64,000 nucleotides of DNA from DAOTWC01 sp048499435 (lineage in GTDB: Bacteria > Chloroflexota > Anaerolineae > Aggregatilineales > Phototrophicaceae): contig JASNZW010000003.1 of NCBI GenBank assembly GCA_048499435.1, positions 62,001 to 126,000 of the forward strand, in the 5' to 3' direction. The position numbers and the translations under genes are program-made. Numbering within the stretch: the first letter of the stretch is position 1; every line of letters begins with the position of its first letter. The notes beneath the pieces are model-generated. The model saw nothing but the letters and a program-made list of their open reading frames with translations, was not told the DNA's origin and did no database searches. Below are positions 17,234 through 25,730 of this stretch, in pieces.

Positions 17234-17263
17234 GCTCAGGTTACGCTCCGTGTGCGCACCTGC

Positions 17264-17292
17264 ATCCTACCGCCGGGGGGCAGGCGCGTCAA
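17264..17292 (-). promoter_or_regulatory. Promoter of the Gld-like ABC operon
   Basis: On the minus strand TTGACG (17292-17287), a 17-base spacer and TAGGAT (17269-17264). Hexamer matches are 5/6 and 4/6. The predicted start near 17257 gives a leader of about 24 bases. Confidence 0.6.
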
Positions 17293-17366
17293 GTAAACGT
17301 AAACGATTCTGGACAAGGGCACGGCGGCGCTGTGTTAGGCACACTGCACAAAAGCGCCGCTGTTGA

Positions 17367-17395
17367 TTGACAGGTCACTGTGAACGTTTTACACT
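17367..17395 (+). promoter_or_regulatory. Promoter of the sugar importer operon
   Basis: TTGACA (17367-17372), a 17-base spacer and TACACT (17390-17395), matching 6/6 and 4/6. It would give a leader of about 260 bases before the binding-protein gene. The sequence around the -10 (TGTGAACGTTTTACAC) is imperfectly palindromic around a CG centre, like a LacI-family operator. Confidence 0.6.
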
Positions 17396-17663
17396 ACCTG
17401 TTACGCGGCCTGTCCGGCTGGCCGCGCAGCGGGGTGGTTTACGGGTTATGCCGTTCGCCATTTATGATAGACGCTGTGCAGTCTCACAGCAGCCGGATTT
17501 TCAGGTTGTATCGTTTGCCCTAGGGGTTTCCAGATGAATTGACAGACAGCAGCGTGCGCGCTGAAGCTGTGCAAACAGCGGTGGGAAGTGGCGTTACAGC
17601 TTGCTGTCGGTTGCTGCCGGAATTCCCCTTATAGTCCACAGTTAAAAGGAGAAACAACAGGCA

Positions 17664-19046
17664 ATGTTTAGACGAAAAGTTTTCCCGATTCTCTTGCTGG
17701 TCGCGCTGATCGTCCCGATCTTAAGCGTGAATGTCGTCGGCGCCCAGCCGCCTGGATGCCCGGATGGCTTCTTCCCGATGATGTCGGCGGAGCTTGAAGC
17801 GGCCTGCAACGGCGAATATGCCGGAACAGTCGTGACAATCGTCGGCACACAGGACGGCAACGACGCCGTTCAGTTCCAGAACTCGTTCCAGGCGTTCATG
17901 GACTGGACGGGCATCATCGTGGTGTACACCGGCAGCAAGCAGTTCGAAGGCGTGATCGCGGCGCAGGTCGCTGGCGGCCGCGCCCCCGATATGGCGGACT
18001 TCCCGCAGCCTGGCCTGCTTGATGTGTTCACGAAGCAGGGCAAGGTCGTTGACATCAGCACCTTCATGCACCCTGACTGGCTGACGACGAACTACACCCA
18101 GGCGTGGCTTGACCTGGCGATGCGTCCGGGGCCGGATGGCGAGAAGTTCATGGCTGGTGTCTGGGCGCGCAACAGCGTCAAGAGCCTGGTCTGGTATCCC
18201 AAGCAGGCCTGGGACGCGGCTGGTTACCAGGTTCCCGAAACCTGGGATGAGATGCTGGCGCTGTCTGACCAGATCGTTGCCGACGGCGGCACGCCGTGGT
18301 GCATCGGCATTGAGTCGGGCGCGGCGACTGGCTGGCCCGGCACCGACTGGATCGAAGACATTATGCTGCGCACCGCGCCGCTGGAGGCCTACGACAACTG
18401 GACGGTTCCGGCAACCCCGGCTGACCGTGTCAAGTTCACCGACCCGATTGTGAAGAACGCCTTCGAGGTCATGGGCAATATCTGGTTCAACGACGCCTAT
18501 GTTGCTGGCGGCACGCAGTCGATCGCCGGCACGGCGTTCGGCAGCGCCCCGCTGGGCCTGTTCACCGACCCGCCAGAGTGCTACATGCACCGCCAGGCGA
18601 CGTTCATCACCAGCTTCTTCCCGACTGACCCGCCGCTGGTCGCTGGCGTTGACTACGACTTCTTCTACCTGCCGCCGATTGACCCCGCGTATGGCCGCCC
18701 TGTCCTTGGCGCTGCTGACATCATGGCGATGTTCAACGACCGCCCCGAAGTCCGCGCGACGATGGACTGGCTGAGCCGTGGCGAATCGGTTAAGACGTGG
18801 CTGGCTGACGGCAGCACGCTCGCCCCGCAGAACGACGTGGATCCCGCCTGGTTCGCCAATGACATTCAGCGCCGGGCGGCCGAGGTTGTGGCGCAGGCCA
18901 CGTCGTTCCGCTTCGACGGTTCGGACATTATGCCCGCTGCTGTTGGCGCTGGCACGTTCTGGAAGGGCATCACCAACTGGGTGAGCGGCACGACCGATCT
19001 CGATACGACGCTTGAGGAAATTGACGCGGGCTGGCCGGCTGAGTAA
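17664..19046 (+). CDS. aglE: Sugar ABC transporter substrate-binding protein (alpha-glucoside type, AglE-like)
   Basis: 460 residues. Signal peptide 1-27 (FPILLLVALIVPILSVNVV then GAQ) without a lipobox Cys at the cleavage site, so it is probably free or held by its signal. The mature protein has the cluster-B sugar-binding fold: TVVTIVGTQDGND, then TGIIVVYTGSKQFEGVI and GGRAPDMADFPQPGLLDVF, the last being typical of AglE-type alpha-glucoside receptors. It delivers sugar to the two permeases encoded downstream. The ribosome site GGAG lies 12 bases before the ATG. The sugar is an inference from the family and the AglG-like permease; trehalose or maltose-type substrates are equally possible. 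Confidence 0.82.
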   Translation: MFRRKVFPILLLVALIVPILSVNVVGAQPPGCPDGFFPMMSAELEAACNGEYAGTVVTIVGTQDGNDAVQFQNSFQAFMDWTGIIVVYTGSKQFEGVIAAQVAGGRAPDMADFPQPGLLDVFTKQGKVVDISTFMHPDWLTTNYTQAWLDLAMRPGPDGEKFMAGVWARNSVKSLVWYPKQAWDAAGYQVPETWDEMLALSDQIVADGGTPWCIGIESGAATGWPGTDWIEDIMLRTAPLEAYDNWTVPATPADRVKFTDPIVKNAFEVMGNIWFNDAYVAGGTQSIAGTAFGSAPLGLFTDPPECYMHRQATFITSFFPTDPPLVAGVDYDFFYLPPIDPAYGRPVLGAADIMAMFNDRPEVRATMDWLSRGESVKTWLADGSTLAPQNDVDPAWFANDIQRRAAEVVAQATSFRFDGSDIMPAAVGAGTFWKGITNWVSGTTDLDTTLEEIDAGWPAE

Positions 19047-19105
19047 CGCTTTGCCGTAAGCGTCTTCGGGCGTACTAACGTCGCGCTTTTTCAGTTGTGT
19101 CTGTG

Positions 19106-19140
19106 AAAGGCAGGGCAGCCAGCTATGGTGCCCTGCCTTT
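19106..19140 (+). terminator. Intercistronic hairpin between binding-protein and permease genes (attenuator or mRNA stabiliser)
   Basis: A perfect 12-bp stem (AAAGGCAGGGCA at 19106-19117, TGCCCTGCCTTT at 19129-19140) has an 11-base loop and is followed only by CTTAATCTT, a poor U-tract. The position, after the binding-protein gene and before the permeases, is where many sugar importers carry a hairpin. Such hairpins let part of the transcription through and protect the 3' end of the abundant binding-protein mRNA. Confidence 0.7.
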
Positions 19141-19198
19141 CTTAATCTTACCGCCATGCCTGGCGAGCCAGATTCTATTTAGCCTGAGGAACAAAATT

Positions 19199-20296
19199 AT
19201 GGAACAAGTGACTGACCACAACGCAACAGGCCCTGAGCCGCGACGCACTAATGTGTTTCGCATTGTGGTGGGTGTTCTGGGGACGCTGCTGACGCTGCTG
19301 GGCCTTTATCTCGGCTTTGCTTATTTGCGCGACAGCCAGGATTCGCGGATCGTGATTGGCATTGTAGCGATTATCTGGGGTGTGGGCGGCATCGCGGCCC
19401 TGTTTTTTATGGCGAACTGGATTGTCGAGTCGCTGCCTGCCAAGTGGACCAGGCGCATTCAGCCTTACGTGTTCGTTGGGCCGGCGATCTTTTTCCTGCT
19501 CTGGTTTCTGGCTTTGCCTGCCCTGCGTACGTTTATTTTAAGCCTTTACAGCGCCGACGGCTCTAAGTTCGTCGGCCTTGACAATTATGTTCAGGTGTTT
19601 ACCCAGCGCGTTATGATCGAAGCCTGGCGCAACAACCTGCTGTGGCTGGTTATCGGCACGCCGCTGACGATCGGGCTTGGGCTGCTGATCGCCATCCTGG
19701 CGGACCGCAGCAGGTTTGAGCGCGCCGCCAAGTCGCTGATCTTCCTGCCGATGGCGATTTCGATGGTCGGCGCGGGCGTGATCTGGAAGTTCGTTTTCGA
19801 CGTGAACCCTAACATTGGGATCATTAACGCTGTCGTTACCGGCCTGGGCGGGCAGAGCCAGGACTGGCTGCGCCTGGTGCAGCCCTGGAACAACCTGTTC
19901 CTGATTATCGTCATGGTGTGGCTGCAAACCGGCTTCGCGATGGTGCTGATCTCGGCGGCGATCAAGGGCATTGATGGCGACCTGCTGGAGGCCGCCCGCG
20001 TGGACGGCGCGAATGAGGTGCGCATCTTCTTCAGCATTATTATCCCTGGCATTCGCGGAACGCTGATCACTGTGACCACGACGATCATCATTTTCACGCT
20101 GAAGATCTTCGACATCGTCATCGTTATGACGGGCGGGCAGTTCGGCACGGAGGTGATCGGCGTGCGCTTCTTCCGGGAGATGTTCACTGTGTTTAACCAG
20201 GGCCTCGGCTCAGCGATCGCTATCGTCCTGCTGCTGGCGGTTGTCCCGGTGATGATCTACAACCTCCGGCAGTTCGGCAAGCAGCAGACGTTCTAG
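19199..20296 (+). CDS. aglF: Sugar ABC transporter permease (AglF-like)
   Basis: 365 residues from the ATG at 19199, chosen because GAGGA lies eight bases upstream; longer frames run into the preceding hairpin. About eight transmembrane helices, two at the N-terminus (about 15-36, 46-68) ahead of the standard six-helix MalF-like core. The ATPase-contacting EAA loop is EAARVDGANEVRIFFSIIIP (about 262-281). It pairs with the next gene to form the channel. There is no ATPase gene in the cluster, so a shared MsmK/UgpC-type ATPase must come from elsewhere. Confidence 0.88.
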   Translation: MEQVTDHNATGPEPRRTNVFRIVVGVLGTLLTLLGLYLGFAYLRDSQDSRIVIGIVAIIWGVGGIAALFFMANWIVESLPAKWTRRIQPYVFVGPAIFFLLWFLALPALRTFILSLYSADGSKFVGLDNYVQVFTQRVMIEAWRNNLLWLVIGTPLTIGLGLLIAILADRSRFERAAKSLIFLPMAISMVGAGVIWKFVFDVNPNIGIINAVVTGLGGQSQDWLRLVQPWNNLFLIIVMVWLQTGFAMVLISAAIKGIDGDLLEAARVDGANEVRIFFSIIIPGIRGTLITVTTTIIIFTLKIFDIVIVMTGGQFGTEVIGVRFFREMFTVFNQGLGSAIAIVLLLAVVPVMIYNLRQFGKQQTF

Positions 20297-20316
20297 GGGA
20301 TGGGAGACCAAACGCG

Positions 20317-21411
20317 ATGAAGATTACCAAACGCAGCGCAGCTCTCCTGGTCAACGGCACGCTGCTGCTGATCGTCATTCTCTGGACGCTGCCGACGCTG
20401 GGCCTGTTCATCTCTTCGATACGCACCCGACAGGATATTGACAGCTCCGGGTGGTGGACGGTTTTCCCCCACCGCGCGCAGGTTCAGAGCGAGGAACTGC
20501 CGATCCCGACCGGACAGTCGGTTGACCAGCCGATCACGATCGAGGGGGTCACTAAAACCTTTAATGAATGGCGGGCCGGCGTGACGATGCCTGACGGCAG
20601 TCTGCTGACGTGGCAGGGCACGATCCGGGTGGGCAAGCTGGTACGGTCTTCTGAACAGATCACCGCTAACACCAATTTCACGCTGGAAAACTACCAGCAG
20701 GTCATCAACGGCCAGGATGTGCAGGTGCGCAACGCCGATGGCACATTCAGCACGGTCGAAGGCGAGAATATGCTGCTGGCGTTCATCAACTCGCTGACTG
20801 TGACCATCCCATCAACGATCATTCCTGTCCTGATCGCGGCGTTCGCGGCTTACGGCTTCTCGTGGATGCGATTCCCTGGCCGGCGGATTCTGTTCATCCT
20901 GGTGGTGGCGATGCTGGTCGTCCCGCTTCAGATCGCGCTGGTCCCCGTCCTGCGCGACTACAACGTCCTGAATATCAACGGGACGTTTCTCGCTGTGTGG
21001 CTGGCGCACACGGGTTTCGGCCTGCCGCTGGCGACGTACCTGCTCTATAATTACATTAGCGGCCTCCCGCGTGACCTGCTGGAGTCCGCCTTCATTGACG
21101 GCGCGTCGCACTTCACGATCTTCGTGCGGTTGATCCTGCCGCTGTCCATCCCAGCGCTGGCTTCGTTCGCGATCTTCCAGTTCCTGTGGGTGTGGAACGA
21201 CTATCTGGTTTCGCTGGTTTTCCTGAGCTTTACCAACAACGACAACATCGTGCTGACGATGCGCATCGTTAACATGATTGGGTCGCGGGGGCAGCAGTGG
21301 TATCTGCTGACGGCGGGCGCGTTCGTTTCGATGATTCTGCCGCTGATCGTGTTCCTGGGCCTTCAGCGGTATTTTGTGCGCGGTCTGATGGCGGGGTCCG
21401 TCAAGGGATAA
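20317..21411 (+). CDS. aglG: Sugar ABC transporter permease (AglG-like)
   Basis: 364 residues, starting 20 bases after the AglF-like stop, with GGGAG in front. A first helix (about 9-31) is followed by an unusually long extracytoplasmic loop (about 35-140) containing GWWTVFPHRAQ and PTGQSVDQPITIEGVTKTF. I recognise this loop as characteristic of AglG, which supports the alpha-glucoside assignment. The remaining five helices form the MalG-like core, with the EAA loop ESAFIDGASHFTIFVRLILP near residue 261. A Rho-independent terminator follows 83 bases after the stop. Confidence 0.88.
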   Translation: MKITKRSAALLVNGTLLLIVILWTLPTLGLFISSIRTRQDIDSSGWWTVFPHRAQVQSEELPIPTGQSVDQPITIEGVTKTFNEWRAGVTMPDGSLLTWQGTIRVGKLVRSSEQITANTNFTLENYQQVINGQDVQVRNADGTFSTVEGENMLLAFINSLTVTIPSTIIPVLIAAFAAYGFSWMRFPGRRILFILVVAMLVVPLQIALVPVLRDYNVLNINGTFLAVWLAHTGFGLPLATYLLYNYISGLPRDLLESAFIDGASHFTIFVRLILPLSIPALASFAIFQFLWVWNDYLVSLVFLSFTNNDNIVLTMRIVNMIGSRGQQWYLLTAGAFVSMILPLIVFLGLQRYFVRGLMAGSVKG

Positions 21412-21493
21412 AAAGCGCGGCTATGCATATGCGCGCTGCGCGGCCCTGCGGCGGCGCAGCGCGCGAAGCACAACGGCAGGAAGCAGGCAAACC

Positions 21494-21526
21494 CCTGATC
21501 GCATAGCAGGCGATCAGGAGTTTTTT
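21494..21526 (+). terminator. Rho-independent terminator after the sugar importer operon
   Basis: A 9-bp stem (CCTGATCGC at 21494-21502, GCGATCAGG at 21510-21518) with a seven-base loop ATAGCAG is followed by AGTTTTTT. It closes the importer transcript 22 bases before argC. It could instead act as an attenuator if arg transcription starts upstream, but no promoter is obvious. Confidence 0.88.
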
Positions 21527-21547
21527 GTAGACAGGAGAGGAGCAGCT

Positions 21548-22546
21548 ATGCAGTTGGTGCGTGTGGGGGTGTATGGCGCAGCCGGATACGCCGGCCTTGA
21601 TCTGGTCGAGATTCTGGCGGGCCACCCGCAGGTGGAGATCGTTTTCGCGACATCGGGCACCTTTACCGGCCAGCCGGTTCCGGGCACGTCGCTGCGCTAT
21701 ATTGGCGCGGACGCCGCTGACCTGGCGGCGGTTGATGTCGTATTTCTGGCGCTGCCGCATAAGGTATCGGCGCCGGTGGCGGCGCGCGCCCTGGCCCAGG
21801 GCGTGAAGGTGATTGACCTGTCAGCCGACCTGCGCCTGAACACGCCGGCGGACTATAAGCGCTGGTACGGCATCGAGCACCCTAACCCGGAGCTGCTGCC
21901 CGTTCCTTACGGTTTGCCGGAGATCAACCGCGGCCGGCTGCGCGGCGCGAATGTCGTCGCGGCGCCGGGCTGCTACCCGACAACGACGCTGCTGGGGGTG
22001 TACCCGCTGCTGAAGGCGCGGGCGCTTGAGCCTGATGCGCCGGTGATCGTGGACGCGAAATCAGGCGTTTCCGGCGCCGGGCGCGAACCGAAGCCCACCA
22101 CGCACTTTGTCGAGGTGTTCGGCAATTTCTCGCCTTATAACCCCGGCCGCGTTCACCGGCACGTGGGCGAGATTGAGCAGGAAATGGCCAAACTCGGCCA
22201 GACTGGCACGCTGATTTTCACGCCGCACCTGCTGCCGGTGGACAGAGGGCTGATGGCGAGCATCTATGTCACGCTGAACGGCGCTGTTTCCAGCGACCAG
22301 GCGCAGACGCTCTATGAGGAAATCTACGCTAACGAGCCGCTGGTGAACGTGCTGCCGGCGGGCCAGCAGGCCACGCTGCGCCATGTCGTGCGGACCAACG
22401 GCGCGGCTATCAGCCTGACGCCGGTTACGCCGCGCTACCTGCACATCACCAGCGTGACGGATAACCTGCGGAAGGGCGCGTCGGGGCAGGCGGTACAGTG
22501 TTTTAACCTGATGTTTGGCCTGGACGAAACGGAGGGCCTGTTGTGA
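21548..22546 (+). CDS. argC: N-acetyl-gamma-glutamyl-phosphate reductase
   Basis: 332 residues. It catalyses the NADPH-dependent reduction of N-acetylglutamyl phosphate to the semialdehyde, the third step of arginine synthesis. It has the N-terminal Rossmann motif VYGAAGYAGLDLVEIL and the active-site Cys in the family signature VAAPGCYPTTTLLGVYPLL (Cys near residue 141). A C-terminal His region is in VNVLPAGQQATLRHV. GGAGAGGAG precedes the ATG by seven bases. First gene of the argCBDJ-carAB-eamA operon; its stop overlaps argB as GTGA. Confidence 0.96.
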   Translation: MQLVRVGVYGAAGYAGLDLVEILAGHPQVEIVFATSGTFTGQPVPGTSLRYIGADAADLAAVDVVFLALPHKVSAPVAARALAQGVKVIDLSADLRLNTPADYKRWYGIEHPNPELLPVPYGLPEINRGRLRGANVVAAPGCYPTTTLLGVYPLLKARALEPDAPVIVDAKSGVSGAGREPKPTTHFVEVFGNFSPYNPGRVHRHVGEIEQEMAKLGQTGTLIFTPHLLPVDRGLMASIYVTLNGAVSSDQAQTLYEEIYANEPLVNVLPAGQQATLRHVVRTNGAAISLTPVTPRYLHITSVTDNLRKGASGQAVQCFNLMFGLDETEGLL

Positions 22547-23322
22547 CCGACGCAGCGCCAGTTGTCGTCAAAATTGGCGGCAACGAGATTGACGATCCCG
22601 CTTTTCTGGCCGGGCTGGCACCCGCGCTGCGCGCGCTGGACGTGCCGGTCGTGGTGGTGCACGGCGGCGGCAAAGAGATTTCCGCTTTGCAGCAGGCGCT
22701 GGGGATCGAGCCGCGCTATCTCGACGGTGTGCGCGTAACCGATGCCGCCTCGCTGACGGCGGTTGAGATGGTGCTGTGCGGCGCGGTGAGCACGCGGCTT
22801 GTGCGCCATCTGGTGGCGGGCGGGGTGGACGCCCTGGGCGTCAGCGGGGTGGACCGTGGGCTGATTCGCGCGGAGAAGATGCCTCACCCGACGGTGGACA
22901 TGGGTTTCACGGGCGCGGTGACGGCGGTGCGCGCGGAGGCGCTGCGCGCCTGGCTGGCGCAGGGTGTGACGCCGGTGATCGCGCCGATCTGCCTGGGGCC
23001 GGACAGCGCCTATAATGTCAACGCTGATCACGTCGCCGGGGCGGTGGCGGCGGCGCTGGGCGCGCGCGAGGTGGTGTTTCTGACGAATGTTGAAGGGGTT
23101 ATGCTCGACGGGAAGGTTATCGCGGCACTGGACGCGGCGCGCGCGCGCGAATTGATTGCCGATGGCACGATTTTCGGCGGGATGATTCCGAAGGTCCAGA
23201 CAGCGCTGCATGCGCTGGAAGGCGGTGTGCCGCAGGCGGTTATCACCAACCTGGCGGGCTTGCAGCGGCGCAGCGGCACAGTTTTCACACAGGCCGCTTT
23301 GACAACTGGAGAGGGCAGCTAA
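22543..23322 (+). CDS. argB: Acetylglutamate kinase
   Basis: 259 residues from a GTG start overlapping the argC stop by four bases. It phosphorylates N-acetylglutamate. The amino-acid-kinase fold motifs are all present: VVKIGGNEIDD (ATP-binding Lys), VVVHGGGKEIS, GVRVTDAASLTAVEMVLCGA, and the substrate-binding segment APICLGPDSAYNVNADHVAG. The length matches E. coli ArgB. The N-terminal helix that confers arginine feedback in hexameric kinases is absent. A LysZ role is less likely because no LysW or other lysine-route gene is nearby. Confidence 0.93.
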   Translation: MTDAAPVVVKIGGNEIDDPAFLAGLAPALRALDVPVVVVHGGGKEISALQQALGIEPRYLDGVRVTDAASLTAVEMVLCGAVSTRLVRHLVAGGVDALGVSGVDRGLIRAEKMPHPTVDMGFTGAVTAVRAEALRAWLAQGVTPVIAPICLGPDSAYNVNADHVAGAVAAALGAREVVFLTNVEGVMLDGKVIAALDAARARELIADGTIFGGMIPKVQTALHALEGGVPQAVITNLAGLQRRSGTVFTQAALTTGEGS

Positions 23323-24527
23323 TGACAGCTACGGATATAACAGCGCGGGCGCTGGACCTGGAACACAACTACCTGATGCAGACGTATCGCCGTCCGCCGT
23401 TTGTCCTGGCCTACGGCGAAGGCGTGCAGTTGTACGACACGGAGGGCCGCGCATACCTGGATTTCGTGGCCGGCATCGCGGTCAACGCGCTGGGCTATGG
23501 CGATGCTGAGCTGACGCGCGCTGTCCAGCAGGCTGCCGGCCAGCTTATCCACGTGAGCAACCTGTACAACACTGTGCCGCAGGCTGAGCTGGCCGCCGCG
23601 CTGGTGGAAAAATCGTTCGCGGACCGCGTGTTTTTCTGCAACAGCGGCGCGGAGGCCAACGAAGGGGCGATCAAGTTCGCGCGCAAGCTGGCCTATGACG
23701 CGGGCCGGCCCGACAAAACGGAGATCGTGTGTTTCACCGGCGCGTTTCACGGGCGCACGATCGCGACGGTCTCGCTGACGCCCAAAGAGAAATACCAGAA
23801 GCCGTTCGCGCCGCTGCTGCCGGGCGTGGTGGTTGCCCCGTTCAACGATGTGGAGGCCGCCGCCGGGGCGATCACCGACCGGACGGCCGCCGTGATCGTT
23901 GAGCCGGTGCAGGGTGAAGGCGGCATTAACCCGGCGACGCCGGCCTTTTTGCAGGCGCTGCGCGACCTGTGCAACCGGCACAGCGCCGTGCTGATCTTTG
24001 ATGAAATACAGTGCGGTATGGGGCGCACCGGCACGCTGTGGGCGCATGAGGCCAGCGGCGTTACGCCGGACATCATGACTATCGCCAAACCGCTGGCGGG
24101 CGGGCTGCCGGTCGGCGCGATTTTAGTAACGCAGGCGGTCGCTGACCACCTGCACCCAGGCGAACACGGCTCGACGTTTGGCGGCGGCCCGCTGGTGACG
24201 AGCGCGGCGAAGGTCGTGCTGGCGCGCGTGAGCCAGCCTGAATTTCTGGCGCACGTGCGCGCGACGGGCGAGTATCTGCTGGAGCGCCTGGCGGAGATCA
24301 ACAGCCCGCTGATCGCGGCGGTGCGCGGGCGCGGTCTGATGGTGGGCCTGGAGCTTACAGTTGATGTCGCGCCGCTGGTTGCCGAAGGGTATCAGCGCGG
24401 CCTGCTGCTGGTTAACGCGGGCGAGAACGTGCTGCGCTTTATTCCGCCGCTGGTCATTGAAAAGCAGCATGTGGACATTCTGATTGGCCATCTCACGGCG
24501 ATGCTGGAGAGCCTGGCACATGGTTGA
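23322..24527 (+). CDS. argD: Acetylornithine aminotransferase
   Basis: 401 residues. This fold-type I PLP enzyme transfers an amino group from glutamate to N-acetylglutamate semialdehyde. Visible motifs are VFFCNSGAEANEGAIKFARK (phosphate-binding SGAEA), FHGRTIATVS, the Asp-containing ALLIFDEIQ-type segment (VLIFDEIQCGMGRTG) and the PLP lysine in TIAKPLAGGLPVGAI. It starts with an ATG whose A is the last base of the argB stop (TAATG). The similar GABA or succinylornithine transaminases cannot be excluded by motif, but the operon position decides for ArgD. Confidence 0.95.
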   Translation: MTATDITARALDLEHNYLMQTYRRPPFVLAYGEGVQLYDTEGRAYLDFVAGIAVNALGYGDAELTRAVQQAAGQLIHVSNLYNTVPQAELAAALVEKSFADRVFFCNSGAEANEGAIKFARKLAYDAGRPDKTEIVCFTGAFHGRTIATVSLTPKEKYQKPFAPLLPGVVVAPFNDVEAAAGAITDRTAAVIVEPVQGEGGINPATPAFLQALRDLCNRHSAVLIFDEIQCGMGRTGTLWAHEASGVTPDIMTIAKPLAGGLPVGAILVTQAVADHLHPGEHGSTFGGGPLVTSAAKVVLARVSQPEFLAHVRATGEYLLERLAEINSPLIAAVRGRGLMVGLELTVDVAPLVAEGYQRGLLLVNAGENVLRFIPPLVIEKQHVDILIGHLTAMLESLAHG

Positions 24528-25719
24528 GATCACCCCTGCGATTGCGGCTGTTAGCGGTTTCACGGCGGCGGGCGTTCACTGCGGCCTGAAAAAGGACAGC
24601 CGGCTTGATCTGGCGCTCATCACCAGCGCCGCGCCGTGCGCCGCCGCCGGGGTGTTCACGACCAACCGGCTGAAATCTGCGCCGGTGCTGCTGGATGCCG
24701 AACGACTGCGCGCCGACGCCAGCGCGGTGCGCGCGGTTGTTATCAACACCGGCAGCGCGAACGCCTGCACCGGCGGCCAGGGTATGGACAACGCGCGGGC
24801 GACGGCGCGCTATGCCGCGCAGCGGCTCGGCTGCGCTGAGGACCAGGTGCTGGTGCTTTCGACCGGTGTAATCGGCACGCAGCTTCCGATGGACAAAATC
24901 TGCGCTGGCGTGGAGCTGGCGGCCAGCGCCACGGGCAGCGACTGGGCGGGGGCGGCGCGGGCTATCATGACGACGGACACGCGCCCTAAACTGGCATCGG
25001 CCACAGTCGGCGCGTGCCAGGTGGCGGGCATCGCCAAAGGCGCGGGCATGATCGCGCCCAACATGGCGACCATGCTCAGCGTGATCGTCACGGACGCGCT
25101 GCTCACGCCGGCGCAGGCGCAGGCGGCGCTGGCCGCCGCCGCTGACGCCAGCTATAACCGTATCGTTGTGGACGGCGACATGAGTCCTAACGACACGGTG
25201 CTGCTGCTGGCGAACGGCGCCAGCGGCGTGACGCCCGCGCTGGATGCGTTCGAGCAGGCGCTGACCGCGCTGTGCGTACACCTGGCGCAGGCGATTGTGC
25301 GCGACGGCGAAGGGGTGACCAAGTTCATCACGCTGGCGGTGAACGGCGCGGCCGATGACGGCTCCGCGCGGCAGCTTGCGAACGCAATCGCGACTTCGGC
25401 GCTTGTGAAAACGGCGTTTTACGGCAATGACGCCAACTGGGGGCGCATTATCGCGGCGGCGGGGCGGGCGGGCGCGCCGTTCGACCCGGCGCGCGCCAGC
25501 CTGACGATGGCGTCCGGCGCGGCTGGTGACAGGAACACGGTGCTGCTGTTCCGCGACGGCGTGCCGCTGGACTACAGCGAAGCGCTGGCGACGGCGATCA
25601 TCAGCGCCCCGGAGGTGGATGTCACGCTGGACTGCGGCCTGGGCAGCGGCGCGGCGCTGGTCTGGACCTGTGACCTGAGCCACGAATACGTGACCATCAA
25701 CGGCGACTATCGCTCGTAG
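24520..25719 (+). CDS. argJ: Bifunctional ornithine acetyltransferase/N-acetylglutamate synthase
   Basis: 399 residues from the ATG at 24520, eight bases inside the end of argD. ArgJ moves the acetyl group from acetylornithine to glutamate, recycling it, and in bifunctional forms also uses acetyl-CoA. The precursor self-cleaves before the nucleophilic Thr in KGAGMIAPNMATMLS (the Ala-Thr bond near residue 184), giving alpha and beta chains. Other motifs are NTGSANACTGGQG and the C-terminal EYVTINGDYRS. With ArgJ the cell needs no ArgE. Whether it is mono- or bifunctional cannot be told reliably from the sequence. Confidence 0.96.
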   Translation: MVEITPAIAAVSGFTAAGVHCGLKKDSRLDLALITSAAPCAAAGVFTTNRLKSAPVLLDAERLRADASAVRAVVINTGSANACTGGQGMDNARATARYAAQRLGCAEDQVLVLSTGVIGTQLPMDKICAGVELAASATGSDWAGAARAIMTTDTRPKLASATVGACQVAGIAKGAGMIAPNMATMLSVIVTDALLTPAQAQAALAAAADASYNRIVVDGDMSPNDTVLLLANGASGVTPALDAFEQALTALCVHLAQAIVRDGEGVTKFITLAVNGAADDGSARQLANAIATSALVKTAFYGNDANWGRIIAAAGRAGAPFDPARASLTMASGAAGDRNTVLLFRDGVPLDYSEALATAIISAPEVDVTLDCGLGSGAALVWTCDLSHEYVTINGDYRS

Positions 25720-25730
25720 GGGGAAGGCTG

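Larger units (their letters stand above)
17234..17663. other. Divergent regulatory region between the Gld-like ABC operon and the sugar importer
   Basis: 430 non-coding bases. It contains the minus-strand promoter at 17264-17292 and the plus-strand promoter at 17367-17395, listed separately. There is also a perfect inverted repeat GCTGTG-6-CACAGC at 17473-17490. An AAACGATT at 17301-17308 fits the AAnCGnTT core of LacI-family operators, and TGAACGTTTTACA overlaps the plus-strand -10. A second possible -10 (TATAGT, 17630-17635) lies close to the binding-protein gene, followed by the ribosome site AAAAGGAG. The operator suggestions are weak and rest on pattern only. Confidence 0.45.

Noticed and set aside
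17473..17490. GCTGTG-6-CACAGC inverted repeat as a defined operator
   Set aside because: It is symmetrical, but short, GC-rich and not placed over either predicted promoter; chance occurrence in this sequence is likely. It is mentioned only in the region entry.
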